A stretch of 64,000 nt of DNA from Jatrophihabitans sp035642535 (GTDB lineage Bacteria; Actinomycetota; Actinomycetes; Mycobacteriales; Jatrophihabitantaceae). Position numbers and translations under genes: made by a program. Below are positions 38,596-46,706 of the stretch, in pieces; within the stretch, counting starts at the first letter, position 1; the number at the start of each line of letters is the position of its first letter. The DNA lies in assembly GCA_035642535.1 (NCBI GenBank), contig DASQSE010000121.1, forward strand, positions 1 through 64,000, written 5' to 3'. The notes under the pieces are model-generated. The model was not told where the DNA came from. It made no database searches and saw only the letters and a list, made by a program, of their open reading frames with translations.

Positions 38596-38609
38596 AGCAA
38601 GTGCTTGGT
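38596..38609. promoter_or_regulatory. KstR2-type operator
   Basis: AGCAAGTGCTTGGT matches the reported KstR2 consensus AnCAAGnnCTTGnT at every fixed position. It sits in the 35-bp gap between echA20 (minus) and the SDR gene (plus), so one site could control both. A -10 hexamer TAGGTT (38609-38614), ending 7 nt before the SDR GTG, overlaps its last base. Confidence 0.88.
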
Positions 38610-38621
38610 AGGTTAGCACGC

Positions 38622-39377
38622 GTGGATCTCGGCCTCGGTGGCGCCGTCGCGCTTGTCACCGGCGGCGTGCGCGGCGTCGGCGCCGGCATCAGCCGGGTTC
38701 TCGTCGAGTGCGGCGCGACGGTTGTGGCGTGTGCCCGGCACGCACCCGACGCACCGCTGGACGGCGTCGAGTTCCGCGAGTGCGACGTCCGCGACGAGGC
38801 CCAGGTGCGCGCGATACTGGGCGCGGTCGCGGATCGATACGGCCGATTGGACGTCGTCGTCAACAACGCGGGCGGCGCGCCCCGCGCCGAAGCGGCCTCT
38901 GCCAGCCCGCGGCTGCACGCCAAGGTCGTGGAACTCAACCTGCTGGCACCGCTGCTCGTCGCCCAGGTTGCGAACGCGGTGATGCGGGAGCAGCCGAACG
39001 GCGGCGCGATCGTGATGGTCAGCAGCATCAGCGGGCATCGGCCGTCACCGGGCACGGCCGCGTACGGCGCGGCCAAAGCGGGCCTGGACAACCTGGTCGC
39101 GACGCTCGCAGTCGAGTGGGCGCCGAAAGTACGGGTGAACTCCGTGGCGGCCGGGATGGTGCGCACCGAGCAGGCGCACCTGCACTACGGCGATGCGGCC
39201 GGCGTCGCGGCGGTGGGCGCGACCGTGCCGCTGGGCCGGTTGGCCGAACCGGAGGAGGTCGGCCGCTGCGTCGCGTTCCTCGCCTCGCCGCTTGCGTCGT
39301 ACGTCAGCGGCGCGACGCTCACCGCGCACGGTGGCGGCGAGCTGCCGGCGTTTCTGAGCGCGGCGCGGCCGAGCTAG
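38622..39377 (+). CDS. short-chain dehydrogenase in the KstR2 regulon (Rv3549c-like)
   Basis: A 251-residue SDR. The cofactor loop is TGGVRGVGAG, followed by NNAGG, SSISG and the YGAAK catalytic Tyr/Lys. By position (divergent from echA20) it corresponds to Rv3549c of M. tuberculosis, an uncharacterised steroid-cluster SDR. The start is GTG 38622, directly after a TAGGTT -10 element, so the mRNA is probably leaderless. Its 3' end overlaps the SRPBCC gene by 4 nt. The substrate is unknown. Confidence 0.85.
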   Translation: MDLGLGGAVALVTGGVRGVGAGISRVLVECGATVVACARHAPDAPLDGVEFRECDVRDEAQVRAILGAVADRYGRLDVVVNNAGGAPRAEAASASPRLHAKVVELNLLAPLLVAQVANAVMREQPNGGAIVMVSSISGHRPSPGTAAYGAAKAGLDNLVATLAVEWAPKVRVNSVAAGMVRTEQAHLHYGDAAGVAAVGATVPLGRLAEPEEVGRCVAFLASPLASYVSGATLTAHGGGELPAFLSAARPS

Positions 39378-39808
39378 CCGCCGACGCGCTTCTTCAGCTC
39401 GCGCAGCGAGTTCTTCAGCGACTGCTCGCGGATCAGCTTCTTCATCGGGCCGGGCACGAAGAAGCCGACCTCGGCGACGATGTCGACGGTGACGTCAGTC
39501 CCACCGTCATCGCGCGGGTCGAACGTGTACGTGCCGGTGTTCTCCTTGAGGTCGCCGCTGACCTGCTGCCAACCCAGACTGTGCGGCAGGTCGTAGCCGT
39601 AGCGGACGACGTACTCGACCTTGCGAATCTTCGCGTCGACCTTCATCCGCACCAGCGAACCGCGGCCGTCGTCGTCACGCTCGAGCACCTCGCACTCCAG
39701 GACGGCGGCCTGCCAGTCGGGGAAGGTGTCGAAGTCGGTGAGCGCGTCGATGATCTTGTCCGCGGGTGCCGCGATGACGTCGGTGAATCCGGTCGAGTCG
39801 TCAGCCAT
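39374..39808 (-). CDS. SRPBCC (START-like) protein downstream of fadA5
   Basis: A 144-residue ligand-binding protein of the SRPBCC/polyketide-cyclase fold: VIAAPADKIIDALTDFDTFP at the N-terminus, PDWQAAVLECEVLERDDD, and a long C-terminal helix (MKKLIREQSLKNSLRELKKR). Such domains bind hydrophobic ligands. It starts 2 nt after the fadA5 stop with a GGATCTGAGG-like site, so it belongs to the fadA5 operon under the KstR site at 41015. A role in steroid handling is inferred from context only. Confidence 0.82.
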   Translation of the reverse strand: MADDSTGFTDVIAAPADKIIDALTDFDTFPDWQAAVLECEVLERDDDGRGSLVRMKVDAKIRKVEYVVRYGYDLPHSLGWQQVSGDLKENTGTYTFDPRDDGGTDVTVDIVAEVGFFVPGPMKKLIREQSLKNSLRELKKRVGG

Positions 39809-39810
39809 CC

Positions 39811-40971
39811 TCAGATCCTCTCAATGATGGTGCCGGTGGACAGCGCGCCACCCGCGCACATCGTGATCAGCGCGGTGCTCGCGTCCCGGCGCTCGAGCTC
39901 GTGCAACCCGGTGGTGATCAGGCGCGCGCCGGTGCTGCCGACGGCGTGGCCGAGCGCGATGGCGCCACCGTTGACGTTCAGCTTGTCCGGATCGGCACCA
40001 TGCACCTGCAGCCACGACATCGGCACCGAGGCGAACGCTTCGTTCACCTCGAAGATGTCGATGTCGCCGATCGACATGCCCGCGCGCTCGAGCAGCCGGC
40101 TGGTCGCCTGGACGGGCCCGTCGAGGTGGAAGTACGGCTCGGCGCCGACGAGGCACTGCGTGACGATGCGGGCGCGCGGCGTGAGCCCGAGCGCATTCGC
40201 CTTCGCCTCGTCCATGAGCAGGACGGCGGCAGCGCCGTCCGAGATTTGCGAGGAGGTGCCGGCGGTGTGCAGCGCGCCGTCGTACACCGGTTTGAGCGCG
40301 GCGAGGCCTTCGAGCGTGGTGCCGCGCAGCCCTTGATCCCGCGTGACCGTCCGCGACTCGCCGGTCGGCTTGCCGTCGTCGTCCAGGACGGGTGCCACGA
40401 GCGGCGCGACCTCGCGCTCGAAGTGTCCGTCGTCCCACGCAAGTTTGGCCTTCTGCTGGGACGCCAGCCCGAAGGCGTCGAGCTGCGCGCGCGTGATGCC
40501 GCGGCGCTGCGCGATCCGTTCTGCCGCGACGAACTGGTTGGGCATGTCGATGTCCCAGGAATCCGGCCGGGGCGGGCCGGTGTCGCCGCGGTTGGCGCCC
40601 AGCGGGACACGCGACATCGCCTCGACCCCGCACGCGATGCCGACCTCGATCGCGCCCGCGGCGATCAGACCGGCAATGAGGTGATTCGCCTGCTGGGCCG
40701 AGCCGCACTGGGCGTCGATCGTGAACCCTGCCGTCTGCCAGGGGAGCCCGGAGTTCAGCCACGCCGTCCGCGTGACGTTGTTCGACTGCTCGCCCGCCTG
40801 GGTCACGCAACCGCCGGCGACCTGTTCGACGAGCGCCGGGTCGATGCCGGCCCGCTCGACCAACGCGCGCTGCGCCGCGCCGAGCACCTCGGCCGCGTGC
40901 AGCCCGGACAGCCAGCCGTTGCGCCGTCCGATCGGGGTGCGCAGCGCCGCTACGATCACTGCAGAACCCAC
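39811..40971 (-). CDS. fadA5: FadA5-like thiolase, steroid side-chain degradation
   Basis: A 386-residue thiolase. The nucleophile is Cys89 in TIDAQCGSAQQA, with the His motif NVNGGAIALGHAVGSTG and second Cys in MCAGGALSTG. FadA5 (Rv3546, 391 residues) releases acetyl- or propionyl-CoA from 3-oxo-steroid CoA esters. GTG 40971 has GGAAGGG about 8 nt upstream. It is divergent from cyp125 with a KstR-type site on each side, as in M. tuberculosis Rv3545c-Rv3546. Confidence 0.92.
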   Translation of the reverse strand: MGSAVIVAALRTPIGRRNGWLSGLHAAEVLGAAQRALVERAGIDPALVEQVAGGCVTQAGEQSNNVTRTAWLNSGLPWQTAGFTIDAQCGSAQQANHLIAGLIAAGAIEVGIACGVEAMSRVPLGANRGDTGPPRPDSWDIDMPNQFVAAERIAQRRGITRAQLDAFGLASQQKAKLAWDDGHFEREVAPLVAPVLDDDGKPTGESRTVTRDQGLRGTTLEGLAALKPVYDGALHTAGTSSQISDGAAAVLLMDEAKANALGLTPRARIVTQCLVGAEPYFHLDGPVQATSRLLERAGMSIGDIDIFEVNEAFASVPMSWLQVHGADPDKLNVNGGAIALGHAVGSTGARLITTGLHELERRDASTALITMCAGGALSTGTIIERI

Positions 40972-41014
40972 TGCGCCGCCCTTCCGATCCGGCCGGGAAC
41001 GTGTCTCCGGCAAG

Positions 41015-41029
41015 TAGAACACGTTTCTA
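41015..41029. promoter_or_regulatory. KstR-type operator near fadA5
   Basis: TAGAACACGTTTCTA carries the AACnnGTT core and one extra T in the right half, so it is an imperfect copy of TnnAACnnGTTnnA. It lies 43 nt before the fadA5 start. Confidence 0.75.
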
Positions 41030-41063
41030 TACGAGTGCAAAGGATCCCGTTCGAACTCATGAC

Positions 41064-41107
41064 TTGACGCGGCTCAGTGTGCTCCTATGCTGGTAGAACG
41101 TGTTGCA
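41064..41107 (+). promoter_or_regulatory. cyp125 promoter with KstR operator
   Basis: TTGACG (41064-41069), 16-bp spacer, TATGCT (41086-41091), then TAGAACGTGTTGCA at 41094-41107, an exact match to TnnAACnnGTTnnA, placed just after the -10 at the transcription start. Confidence 0.82.
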
Positions 41108-41127
41108 GATTGATCTGGAGGCGCGGC

Positions 41128-42360
41128 GTGGCGGTCCCCGATCTCCCTGACGGTTTCGACGTCAACAACCCCGACACCTACGCGGTGTCCCTGCCCCGTG
41201 AGCAGTTCGAGGAACTGCGCCGCACCGCGCCGGTCTGGTGGCAGTCCCAGCCGCCTGGCAGGGACGGGTTCGGCGACGACGGGCACTGGGTGCTGACCCG
41301 GCACGCCGACGTCAAGGAGGTCTCCCGGAAGGACGCGATCTTCTCGTCGTGGGAGAACGGCGCGATCATCCGCTACCCGCACAAGATGGAGCGCGAGAAC
41401 ATCGAGATGCAGCGCGTCATCCTGCTCAACATGGACGCGCCGCAGCACACCCGGATGCGTGCGATCGTCTCGCGCGCCTTCACGCCGCGCGCGGTCAACG
41501 GGCTCAAGCACGCCCTCACCGACCGAGCCCGCAACATCGTCGCCGAAGCAGCAGGAAGGGATCGCGGCGAGTTCGTCCGCGAAGTGGCGTGCGAGTTGCC
41601 GCTACAGGCGATCGCCGAACTGCTCGGCGTTCCGCAGGAGGACCGCTTCAAGATCTTCGACTGGTCGAATCGCATGGTGTCGAGCGGCGATCCCGACTAC
41701 GACGACGATCCCGAGGATGCCCAGCTCGCATCCTTCGAGATGTTGAGCTACTTCATGGCGATGTCCGAGGATCGCAAGGAGAAGCCGCGCGACGACATCG
41801 TGACCACGCTGGTGAACGCGCAGATCGACGGCGAGGAACTCACCTCGGACGAGTTCGGCTTCTTCGCGCTCCTGCTCTCGGTCGCGGGCAACGAGACGAC
41901 GCGCAACGCGATCAGTCACGGCATGCTCGCCTTCTTCGACCACCCCGCGCAGTGGGAGATCTACAAGCAGGAGCGGCCCACCAGTGCGCCGGACGAGATC
42001 GTCCGCTGGTCGACGCCGGTCGTCGTCTTCCAGCGCACCGCCAAGGAGGACACCGAGATCGGCGGGCAGAAGATCAGGGCTGGCGAGCGCGTGGGCATGT
42101 ACTACGCCGCCGCAAACTTCGATCCCGAGGTCTTCGACGATCCGTACACGTTCGACATCAGGCGCGACCCCAACCCGCACCTCGGTTTCGGCGGCACCGG
42201 TGCGCATTACTGCCTCGGCGCCAACCTCGCCAAGATGGAGATCGACCTGATCTTCAACGCGCTCGCGGACGCGATTCCGGACATCTCGCTGGTCGGTGAC
42301 CCGAAACGGCTGCGTTCCGGCTGGCTGCACGGCGTCAAGGAGATCCCGGTCGCCTACTGA
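41128..42360 (+). CDS. cyp125: cytochrome P450 CYP125 (sterol C26/C27 hydroxylase)
   Basis: A 410-residue P450 that oxidises the terminal methyl of the sterol side chain. The heme-binding loop is GFGGTGAHYCLGANLA with Cys362, the I-helix motif is VAGNETTRN, and the C-terminal RLRSGWLHGVKEI is characteristic of CYP125 rather than CYP142. GTG 41128 has GGAGG 7 nt upstream. KstR-type site at 41094. FdxD (62791) is its expected electron donor. Confidence 0.94.
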   Translation: MAVPDLPDGFDVNNPDTYAVSLPREQFEELRRTAPVWWQSQPPGRDGFGDDGHWVLTRHADVKEVSRKDAIFSSWENGAIIRYPHKMERENIEMQRVILLNMDAPQHTRMRAIVSRAFTPRAVNGLKHALTDRARNIVAEAAGRDRGEFVREVACELPLQAIAELLGVPQEDRFKIFDWSNRMVSSGDPDYDDDPEDAQLASFEMLSYFMAMSEDRKEKPRDDIVTTLVNAQIDGEELTSDEFGFFALLLSVAGNETTRNAISHGMLAFFDHPAQWEIYKQERPTSAPDEIVRWSTPVVVFQRTAKEDTEIGGQKIRAGERVGMYYAAANFDPEVFDDPYTFDIRRDPNPHLGFGGTGAHYCLGANLAKMEIDLIFNALADAIPDISLVGDPKRLRSGWLHGVKEIPVAY

Positions 42361-42452
42361 GCTCGCGAGCAGTGGGCACAGTCCAGACGCGATCGGCGCC
42401 TTGTCTCTCGCGACGGGCCGTTAGCACAGCTTTGCGACGGAACGGCGCGAGG

Positions 42453-42479
42453 CCGTCCACATTCCGGTTCTTGTCCACA
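42453..42479 (+). promoter_or_regulatory. two DnaA-box-like sites
   Basis: CCGTCCACA at 42453-42461 and TTGTCCACA (exact) at 42471-42479 are 18 bp apart in the same orientation, in the 204-bp gap between cyp125 and the secreted-protein gene. The rest of this gap shows only a 10-bp palindrome at 42361-42370. Confidence 0.4.
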
Positions 42480-42564
42480 TCTCGCGTGAACGCGCTGCAT
42501 CGTGCCGGCCAGATCAGGCACGGTGACCTCCGATTGGCCGTGCGCGCGGCCGGAGGAGGATCCG

Positions 42565-43047
42565 ATGACGAGACTGATCAGTTGGCTGCTCGCCCTCGCG
42601 GTCGGGGTCGTGCCGCTACTGGTGGGGGTGCCCGCGGCCGCCGCGGCGGGCTTCCCGTCGCTCGACGGCATGGCACTCCGCTATCTGCCTCCTGGGTTGG
42701 GTGCCAGCACGGATTTCGCGTACGAGTACGACGAGGTGGCGTTCGCCGCACGCGTGTGGGAGTCGGGCTCGGACGCCGACGGTTGGCGTGTCGATCTGGA
42801 TGTCCAGACCATGCGCGGCGACCGGCTGAACAGTCGCGCCGCCCTGCACGACTGGTTCCTCGAGTTCGAGGAGCGCGGTCCGGCGCGCTACCGAGCAGTG
42901 CTGATCCGCGGGCACATCGGGTGGATGTCCGACGACGAGGTGTTCTGGCTCGTTCGGCCTGGGCTCGCGGTATCGGTGCTCATCGACGGGACGCGTTGGA
43001 CACAACGGGAGTTGCTGCGCATCGCGCGTGGCGTTCGGGCGCCGTGA
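42565..43047 (+). CDS. secreted hypothetical protein
   Basis: A 160-residue protein with a Sec signal peptide (LISWLLALAVGVVPLLVGVP, with a probable cleavage after the PAAAAA stretch). The mature part is about 130 residues with no known motif; segments such as RAVLIRGHIGWMSDDEVFWL suggest a compact beta-rich domain. ATG 42565 has GGAGGAGGA about 5 nt upstream. Function unknown. It is not obviously tied to KstR; it ends 20 nt before the fadD operator. Confidence 0.75.
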   Translation: MTRLISWLLALAVGVVPLLVGVPAAAAAGFPSLDGMALRYLPPGLGASTDFAYEYDEVAFAARVWESGSDADGWRVDLDVQTMRGDRLNSRAALHDWFLEFEERGPARYRAVLIRGHIGWMSDDEVFWLVRPGLAVSVLIDGTRWTQRELLRIARGVRAP

Positions 43048-43067
43048 CACACGGCCGTGACAGTAAG

Positions 43068-43085
43068 TGAAACACGTTCTAGTCT
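43068..43085 (+). promoter_or_regulatory. KstR operator fused to the -10 of the FadD8-like gene
   Basis: TGAAACACGTTCTA (43068-43081) fits TnnAACnnGTTnnA exactly. Its last two bases are the first two of the -10 hexamer TAGTCT (43080-43085), which ends 6 nt before GTG 43092. Confidence 0.85.
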
Positions 43086-43091
43086 GACGCC

Positions 43092-44744
43092 GTGACCGCT
43101 ACCGATGAGAGGCCGTACAGCACGATGCCGGACGATCTTGCGCGCACCAGCGAGACCCTGCGCCTGCCCGCGCACAACGGCGATCTGATGGTTGCTGCGC
43201 TGCGGCGGCACGCGAATCGACCGATCGTGCACCTCGGCGACGTCACGCTCACCGGTGCCGAAACCGCGGCGCGCATCAGTCAGTACATCCAGGCGTTCGA
43301 GTCGCTCGGCGCCGGCGCGGGAGTGCCCGGCGCGCTGTTGGCGCTCAACCGGCCCGAGGTGTTGTTCATCCTCGGCGCAGGGCAGACGCAGGGCTACCGA
43401 CGGACGTCGCTGCATCCGCTCGGCTCCGCGGACGATCACGCCTACGTCATCAACGACGCCCGCATCACGACGCTGATCATCGATCCGTACTTTGCCGAGC
43501 GGGCTGTGCAACTGCTCGCGAAATGCCCCGGGCTGACCCGCGTACTCACGATCGGGCCCGTCCCGCCGGAGCTGTCCGAGGCCGGCGTCGACCTGGTCGC
43601 CACAGCCGCCGCGTTCGAGCCGCAGCCGCTCGCCGCGAAGTTGCTGCCGCCCGATCACATCACGACGATCACCTACACGGGCGGCACGACCGGCAAGCCC
43701 AAGGGCGTCGTCGGGACCTCGGGCGCGTTCAACACGATGACGCAGATCCAGCTCGCCGAGTGGGAGTGGCCGGAGAGCCCAAGGTTTCTTATGTGCACGC
43801 CGCTCTCCCATGCGGGTGCGGCGTTCTTCGTGCCGGTGGTGATCAAGGGCGGGACGCTGTTCGTCCTGCCGCGCTTCGATCCGGCAGAGGTGCTACGCAC
43901 GATCGAGGAGCAGCGCATCACGGCGACGATGCTGGTACCGACGATGCTGTACGCACTGCTCGATCACGCCGACTCGCGCACCCGCGACCTGTCGTCGCTG
44001 GAGACGGTGTATTACGGGGCGTCCGCGATCAACCCCGCGCGACTTGCGGAGGCGATCGACCGGTTCGGGCCGATCTTCGCGCAGTACTACGGCCAGTCCG
44101 AGGCGCCGATGGTGATCACCTACCTCGGCAAGCAGGATCATGTGAGCGGTGACGAGCGCCGGCTCGCGTCGTGCGGCCGGCCATCGGCATTCATCCGGGC
44201 CGCGTTGCTCGACGACAAGGGTGAACCGGTGCCGGTCGGCGAACCGGGCGAGATCTGCGTGAGCGGGCCGCTGCTCACGGCCGGCTATTGGCAGTTGCCC
44301 GACGAGACGGCAGAGACGTTCCGCGACGGGTGGCTACGCACCGGCGACGTCGCGCGCGAGGACGCGGACGGCTACTGGTACATCGTCGACCGCACGAAGG
44401 ACATGATCGTCACCGGCGGCTTCAACGTCTTCCCGCGGGAGGTGGAGGACGTCGTCGCAGCGCATCCGATGGTGGCGCAGGTGAGCGTGATCGGGACGCC
44501 GCACGACAGGTTCGGCGAAGCGGTCACGGCGATTGTGGTGCTGCGCCGGGAGGCGCCCCGCGACGACGACTCGATCTCGCGCATGACGACCGAGATCCAG
44601 GAGACGGTCAAGGAGCGCAAGGGCTCGGTGCAGGCGCCGAAGCAGGTGATCGTGCGCGACGCGCTGCCGGTGACGCCGCTGGGCAAGCCGGACAAGAAGG
44701 CGCTGCGCGCCGAGTTCTGGACCGGCGAACGCGCCGTCGGCTGA
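43092..44744 (+). CDS. acyl-CoA synthetase, FadD8-like
   Basis: A 550-residue adenylate-forming acyl-CoA ligase. It has TYTGGTTGKPKGVVG (P-loop A3), YYGQSEAP, DGWLRTGDVAREDADGY and the terminal lysine motif LPVTPLGKPDKKALR. It resembles mycobacterial FadD8 more than FadD17 or FadD19 by remembered sequence, so the exact substrate is open (steroid acid or fatty acid). The GTG start lies 6 nt after the -10, so the message is probably leaderless. A KstR operator makes it a likely member of the steroid regulon. Confidence 0.85.
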   Translation: MTATDERPYSTMPDDLARTSETLRLPAHNGDLMVAALRRHANRPIVHLGDVTLTGAETAARISQYIQAFESLGAGAGVPGALLALNRPEVLFILGAGQTQGYRRTSLHPLGSADDHAYVINDARITTLIIDPYFAERAVQLLAKCPGLTRVLTIGPVPPELSEAGVDLVATAAAFEPQPLAAKLLPPDHITTITYTGGTTGKPKGVVGTSGAFNTMTQIQLAEWEWPESPRFLMCTPLSHAGAAFFVPVVIKGGTLFVLPRFDPAEVLRTIEEQRITATMLVPTMLYALLDHADSRTRDLSSLETVYYGASAINPARLAEAIDRFGPIFAQYYGQSEAPMVITYLGKQDHVSGDERRLASCGRPSAFIRAALLDDKGEPVPVGEPGEICVSGPLLTAGYWQLPDETAETFRDGWLRTGDVAREDADGYWYIVDRTKDMIVTGGFNVFPREVEDVVAAHPMVAQVSVIGTPHDRFGEAVTAIVVLRREAPRDDDSISRMTTEIQETVKERKGSVQAPKQVIVRDALPVTPLGKPDKKALRAEFWTGERAVG

Positions 44745-44761
44745 GCGCAGTCGCGGTGGTC

Positions 44762-44779
44762 CCGGACGGTACCGTCCGG
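44762..44779. promoter_or_regulatory. 18-bp perfect palindrome before the nucleotidyltransferase gene
   Basis: CCGGACGGT-ACCGTCCGG is fully self-complementary and ends 2 nt before the GTG at 44782. It includes a TACCGT -10-like hexamer (44770-44775) that ends 6 nt before the GTG. It could be an operator covering a leaderless promoter. Confidence 0.5.
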
Positions 44780-44781
44780 AT

Positions 44782-45600
44782 GTGTACACCGAGACCGAAC
44801 GCGGCGAACTCCGGAACGCCCTGCTCGCTGCCGGACAGGAGGATGCGCGGATCAGCGCGGCCGCGATCGTCGGCTCGGCCGCCCGCGGTGCCGAGGACGC
44901 GTGGTCCGACATCGACCTGGCGTTCCGGCTCGCCGCGGGGCTCACGCCGGAAGATGTCGTCGGCGACTGGACGTCCCGCATGTACGGCGAGCACGGTGCT
45001 GTGGCGCACACTGATGTCCGCGCCGGCCCGGCGCTCTACCGGGTGTTCCTCATCGCGAATTCGCTACAGGTCGACGTGTCGTTCTGGCCGGCGGAGCACT
45101 TCGCGTCGACCGGCGAAGCGTTCCAACTCGTCTTCGGCGCGGCGAACGAGCCGCGGCCGGCACGCCCGCCCGACCCGCACGCGTTGATCGGGACGGCCTG
45201 GCTGTACGCGCTGCATGCGCGGTCGAGCATCGCCCGCCGCCGGCACCTGCAAGCCCTTTACATGATCAACAACGTCCGCGACCAGGTGATCGTCCTCGCC
45301 GCGCTGCGGCACGACGTGCCGTCGGCGCACGCCCGCGGTGCCGACGAGCTGCCGAGCGACGTCAAGGCGGACCTGGCCGAAACCGTCGTCTTCAGGTTGG
45401 GGCAGAGCGAACTGCGCCGGGCGTTCGAGCGCGTCGTCGCCGCGTTGTTAGTCGAGGCACGCCACATCGACGACGGGCTCGCGACCGCCCTCGCGAGCCC
45501 GCTACGGGAACTTGTCCGGACTGCGCGCCCGATCCCTAGACCACCGACTGGAACTCCTCGATCAGCGGAAAGACCCGCGGACCCATCTCCACCTGGATGA
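44782..45600 (+). CDS. nucleotidyltransferase-domain protein
   Basis: A 272-residue protein. The N-terminal domain has VGSAARGAEDAWSDIDLAF, the GS-x-ARG-x(n)-SDID metal site of minimal nucleotidyltransferases (aminoglycoside adenylyltransferase-like). A helical C-terminal half (about 135-240) fits the partner helical domain. A resistance or RNA-modifying role cannot be read from the sequence. Its 3' end overlaps the convergent serine hydrolase by 65 nt, the largest overlap in the window. Confidence 0.78.
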   Translation: MYTETERGELRNALLAAGQEDARISAAAIVGSAARGAEDAWSDIDLAFRLAAGLTPEDVVGDWTSRMYGEHGAVAHTDVRAGPALYRVFLIANSLQVDVSFWPAEHFASTGEAFQLVFGAANEPRPARPPDPHALIGTAWLYALHARSSIARRRHLQALYMINNVRDQVIVLAALRHDVPSAHARGADELPSDVKADLAETVVFRLGQSELRRAFERVVAALLVEARHIDDGLATALASPLRELVRTARPIPRPPTGTPRSAERPADPSPPG

Positions 45601-46660
45601 GGAGGATGCCGACCGTTGCGTTGCGGTCGACGAAGAAATCGGTGCCCAGGCCGCCGGCCCAGCCGAACCGGCCGCGGTGCGCTCCCGCGGTAATCACCGA
45701 TACGCCGAAGCCCCAGCCCGTCTCGTCCCAGAACCCGGGGAAGAAACTGTCCGGTGTCTTGCAGGCCGCGGGCACCTGGTCGCTGGTCATCTGCTGGAGG
45801 TGATCGGAGGAGATCACCGCCTGCCCGTCGCCGCTGCCTCCGACAGCCAGCACCCGGGCGAAGCGGTGGAAGTCGCGTGCCGTGCTGACGAGTTCGCTGT
45901 GGCTGACGTCGAACGGCGGCGGTCCTGCGTAGAAGCCGCCGCCCGCCGGCTCCGTCTCGACGTAACCGTCCGCGTCATGGCGATAGGCGGGCGGCAGGCG
46001 ATCGAGCTTGTCCGTCGGCACCCACAGCGCGGTGTCGACCATGCCGAGCGGGCCGAGAATGTCCTCAGCGAGATGCTCGCCGAGCGGGCGACCCGTCACC
46101 CTCGCGATCAGGATGCCGAGCACGGCGAAGGAATGGTGATACCGCCAGCCTTCGCCCGGCTGGAACGCGAGCGGCAAGTCGGCGAGCCGCCGCAGCCACT
46201 CTTCAGCGCCCAACGCGGGCGGCTCCGGGCCCGCCGCAGTTTCGTTGCCGGCCATCGCCTGCTGCAGCGGTGACGCCGCGATGGCCATCCCGTACCCGGA
46301 CGTGTTGGTCAGCAGGTGGCGCAGCGTGATCGGTCGCTGCGCCGGCACGGTGTCGTCGAGCTCGGAGGTCGGAGTCCGCAGCACCTGCCGGTCGGCGAGC
46401 TCCGGCAGCCAGTCGACGATGCTCTGGTCAAGCTCGATACGACCAGCTTCCACCAGGCGCAGCGCGGCGACCGCGGTCACCGGCTTGGTCATGGATTGGA
46501 TGCGCATGATCGCGTCCGTGTCGATGAGTGCGCCGCCGACGGACGCGACGCCCGCGGCGACAATCTCGACGTCGTCGCCGGTGCCGAGCAGCGCCACCGC
46601 GCCGGGAACCGTGCCGGCGGCTACGTGCCGATCAAGCAGTTGCTGCAGCGCAGAGCCCAT
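45536..46660 (-). CDS. serine hydrolase, class C beta-lactamase / EstB family
   Basis: A 374-residue hydrolase of the serine beta-lactamase-like fold. The SxxK motif is QSMTKPVTA (Ser near residue 56); a Tyr in WRYHHSFAVLG takes the YxN place and WAGGLGTDF the HxG place. Family members are esterases or peptidases as often as beta-lactamases, and no signal peptide is present. It starts 46 nt after the SnoaL-like gene on the same strand, so it may be the last gene of the KstR-controlled DUF35-ltp4-ltp3 operon. Confidence 0.82.
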   Translation of the reverse strand: MGSALQQLLDRHVAAGTVPGAVALLGTGDDVEIVAAGVASVGGALIDTDAIMRIQSMTKPVTAVAALRLVEAGRIELDQSIVDWLPELADRQVLRTPTSELDDTVPAQRPITLRHLLTNTSGYGMAIAASPLQQAMAGNETAAGPEPPALGAEEWLRRLADLPLAFQPGEGWRYHHSFAVLGILIARVTGRPLGEHLAEDILGPLGMVDTALWVPTDKLDRLPPAYRHDADGYVETEPAGGGFYAGPPPFDVSHSELVSTARDFHRFARVLAVGGSGDGQAVISSDHLQQMTSDQVPAACKTPDSFFPGFWDETGWGFGVSVITAGAHRGRFGWAGGLGTDFFVDRNATVGILLIQVEMGPRVFPLIEEFQSVV

Positions 46661-46706
46661 CTCGCCGACTCTGCCACAGGCCGCCGACGCAGCAGCGCAG
46701 CTACTG

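Noticed and set aside
45536..46660. Serine hydrolase considered as a beta-lactam resistance gene
   Set aside because: No signal peptide and only partial YxN/HxG motifs; an esterase-type hydrolase is more likely.
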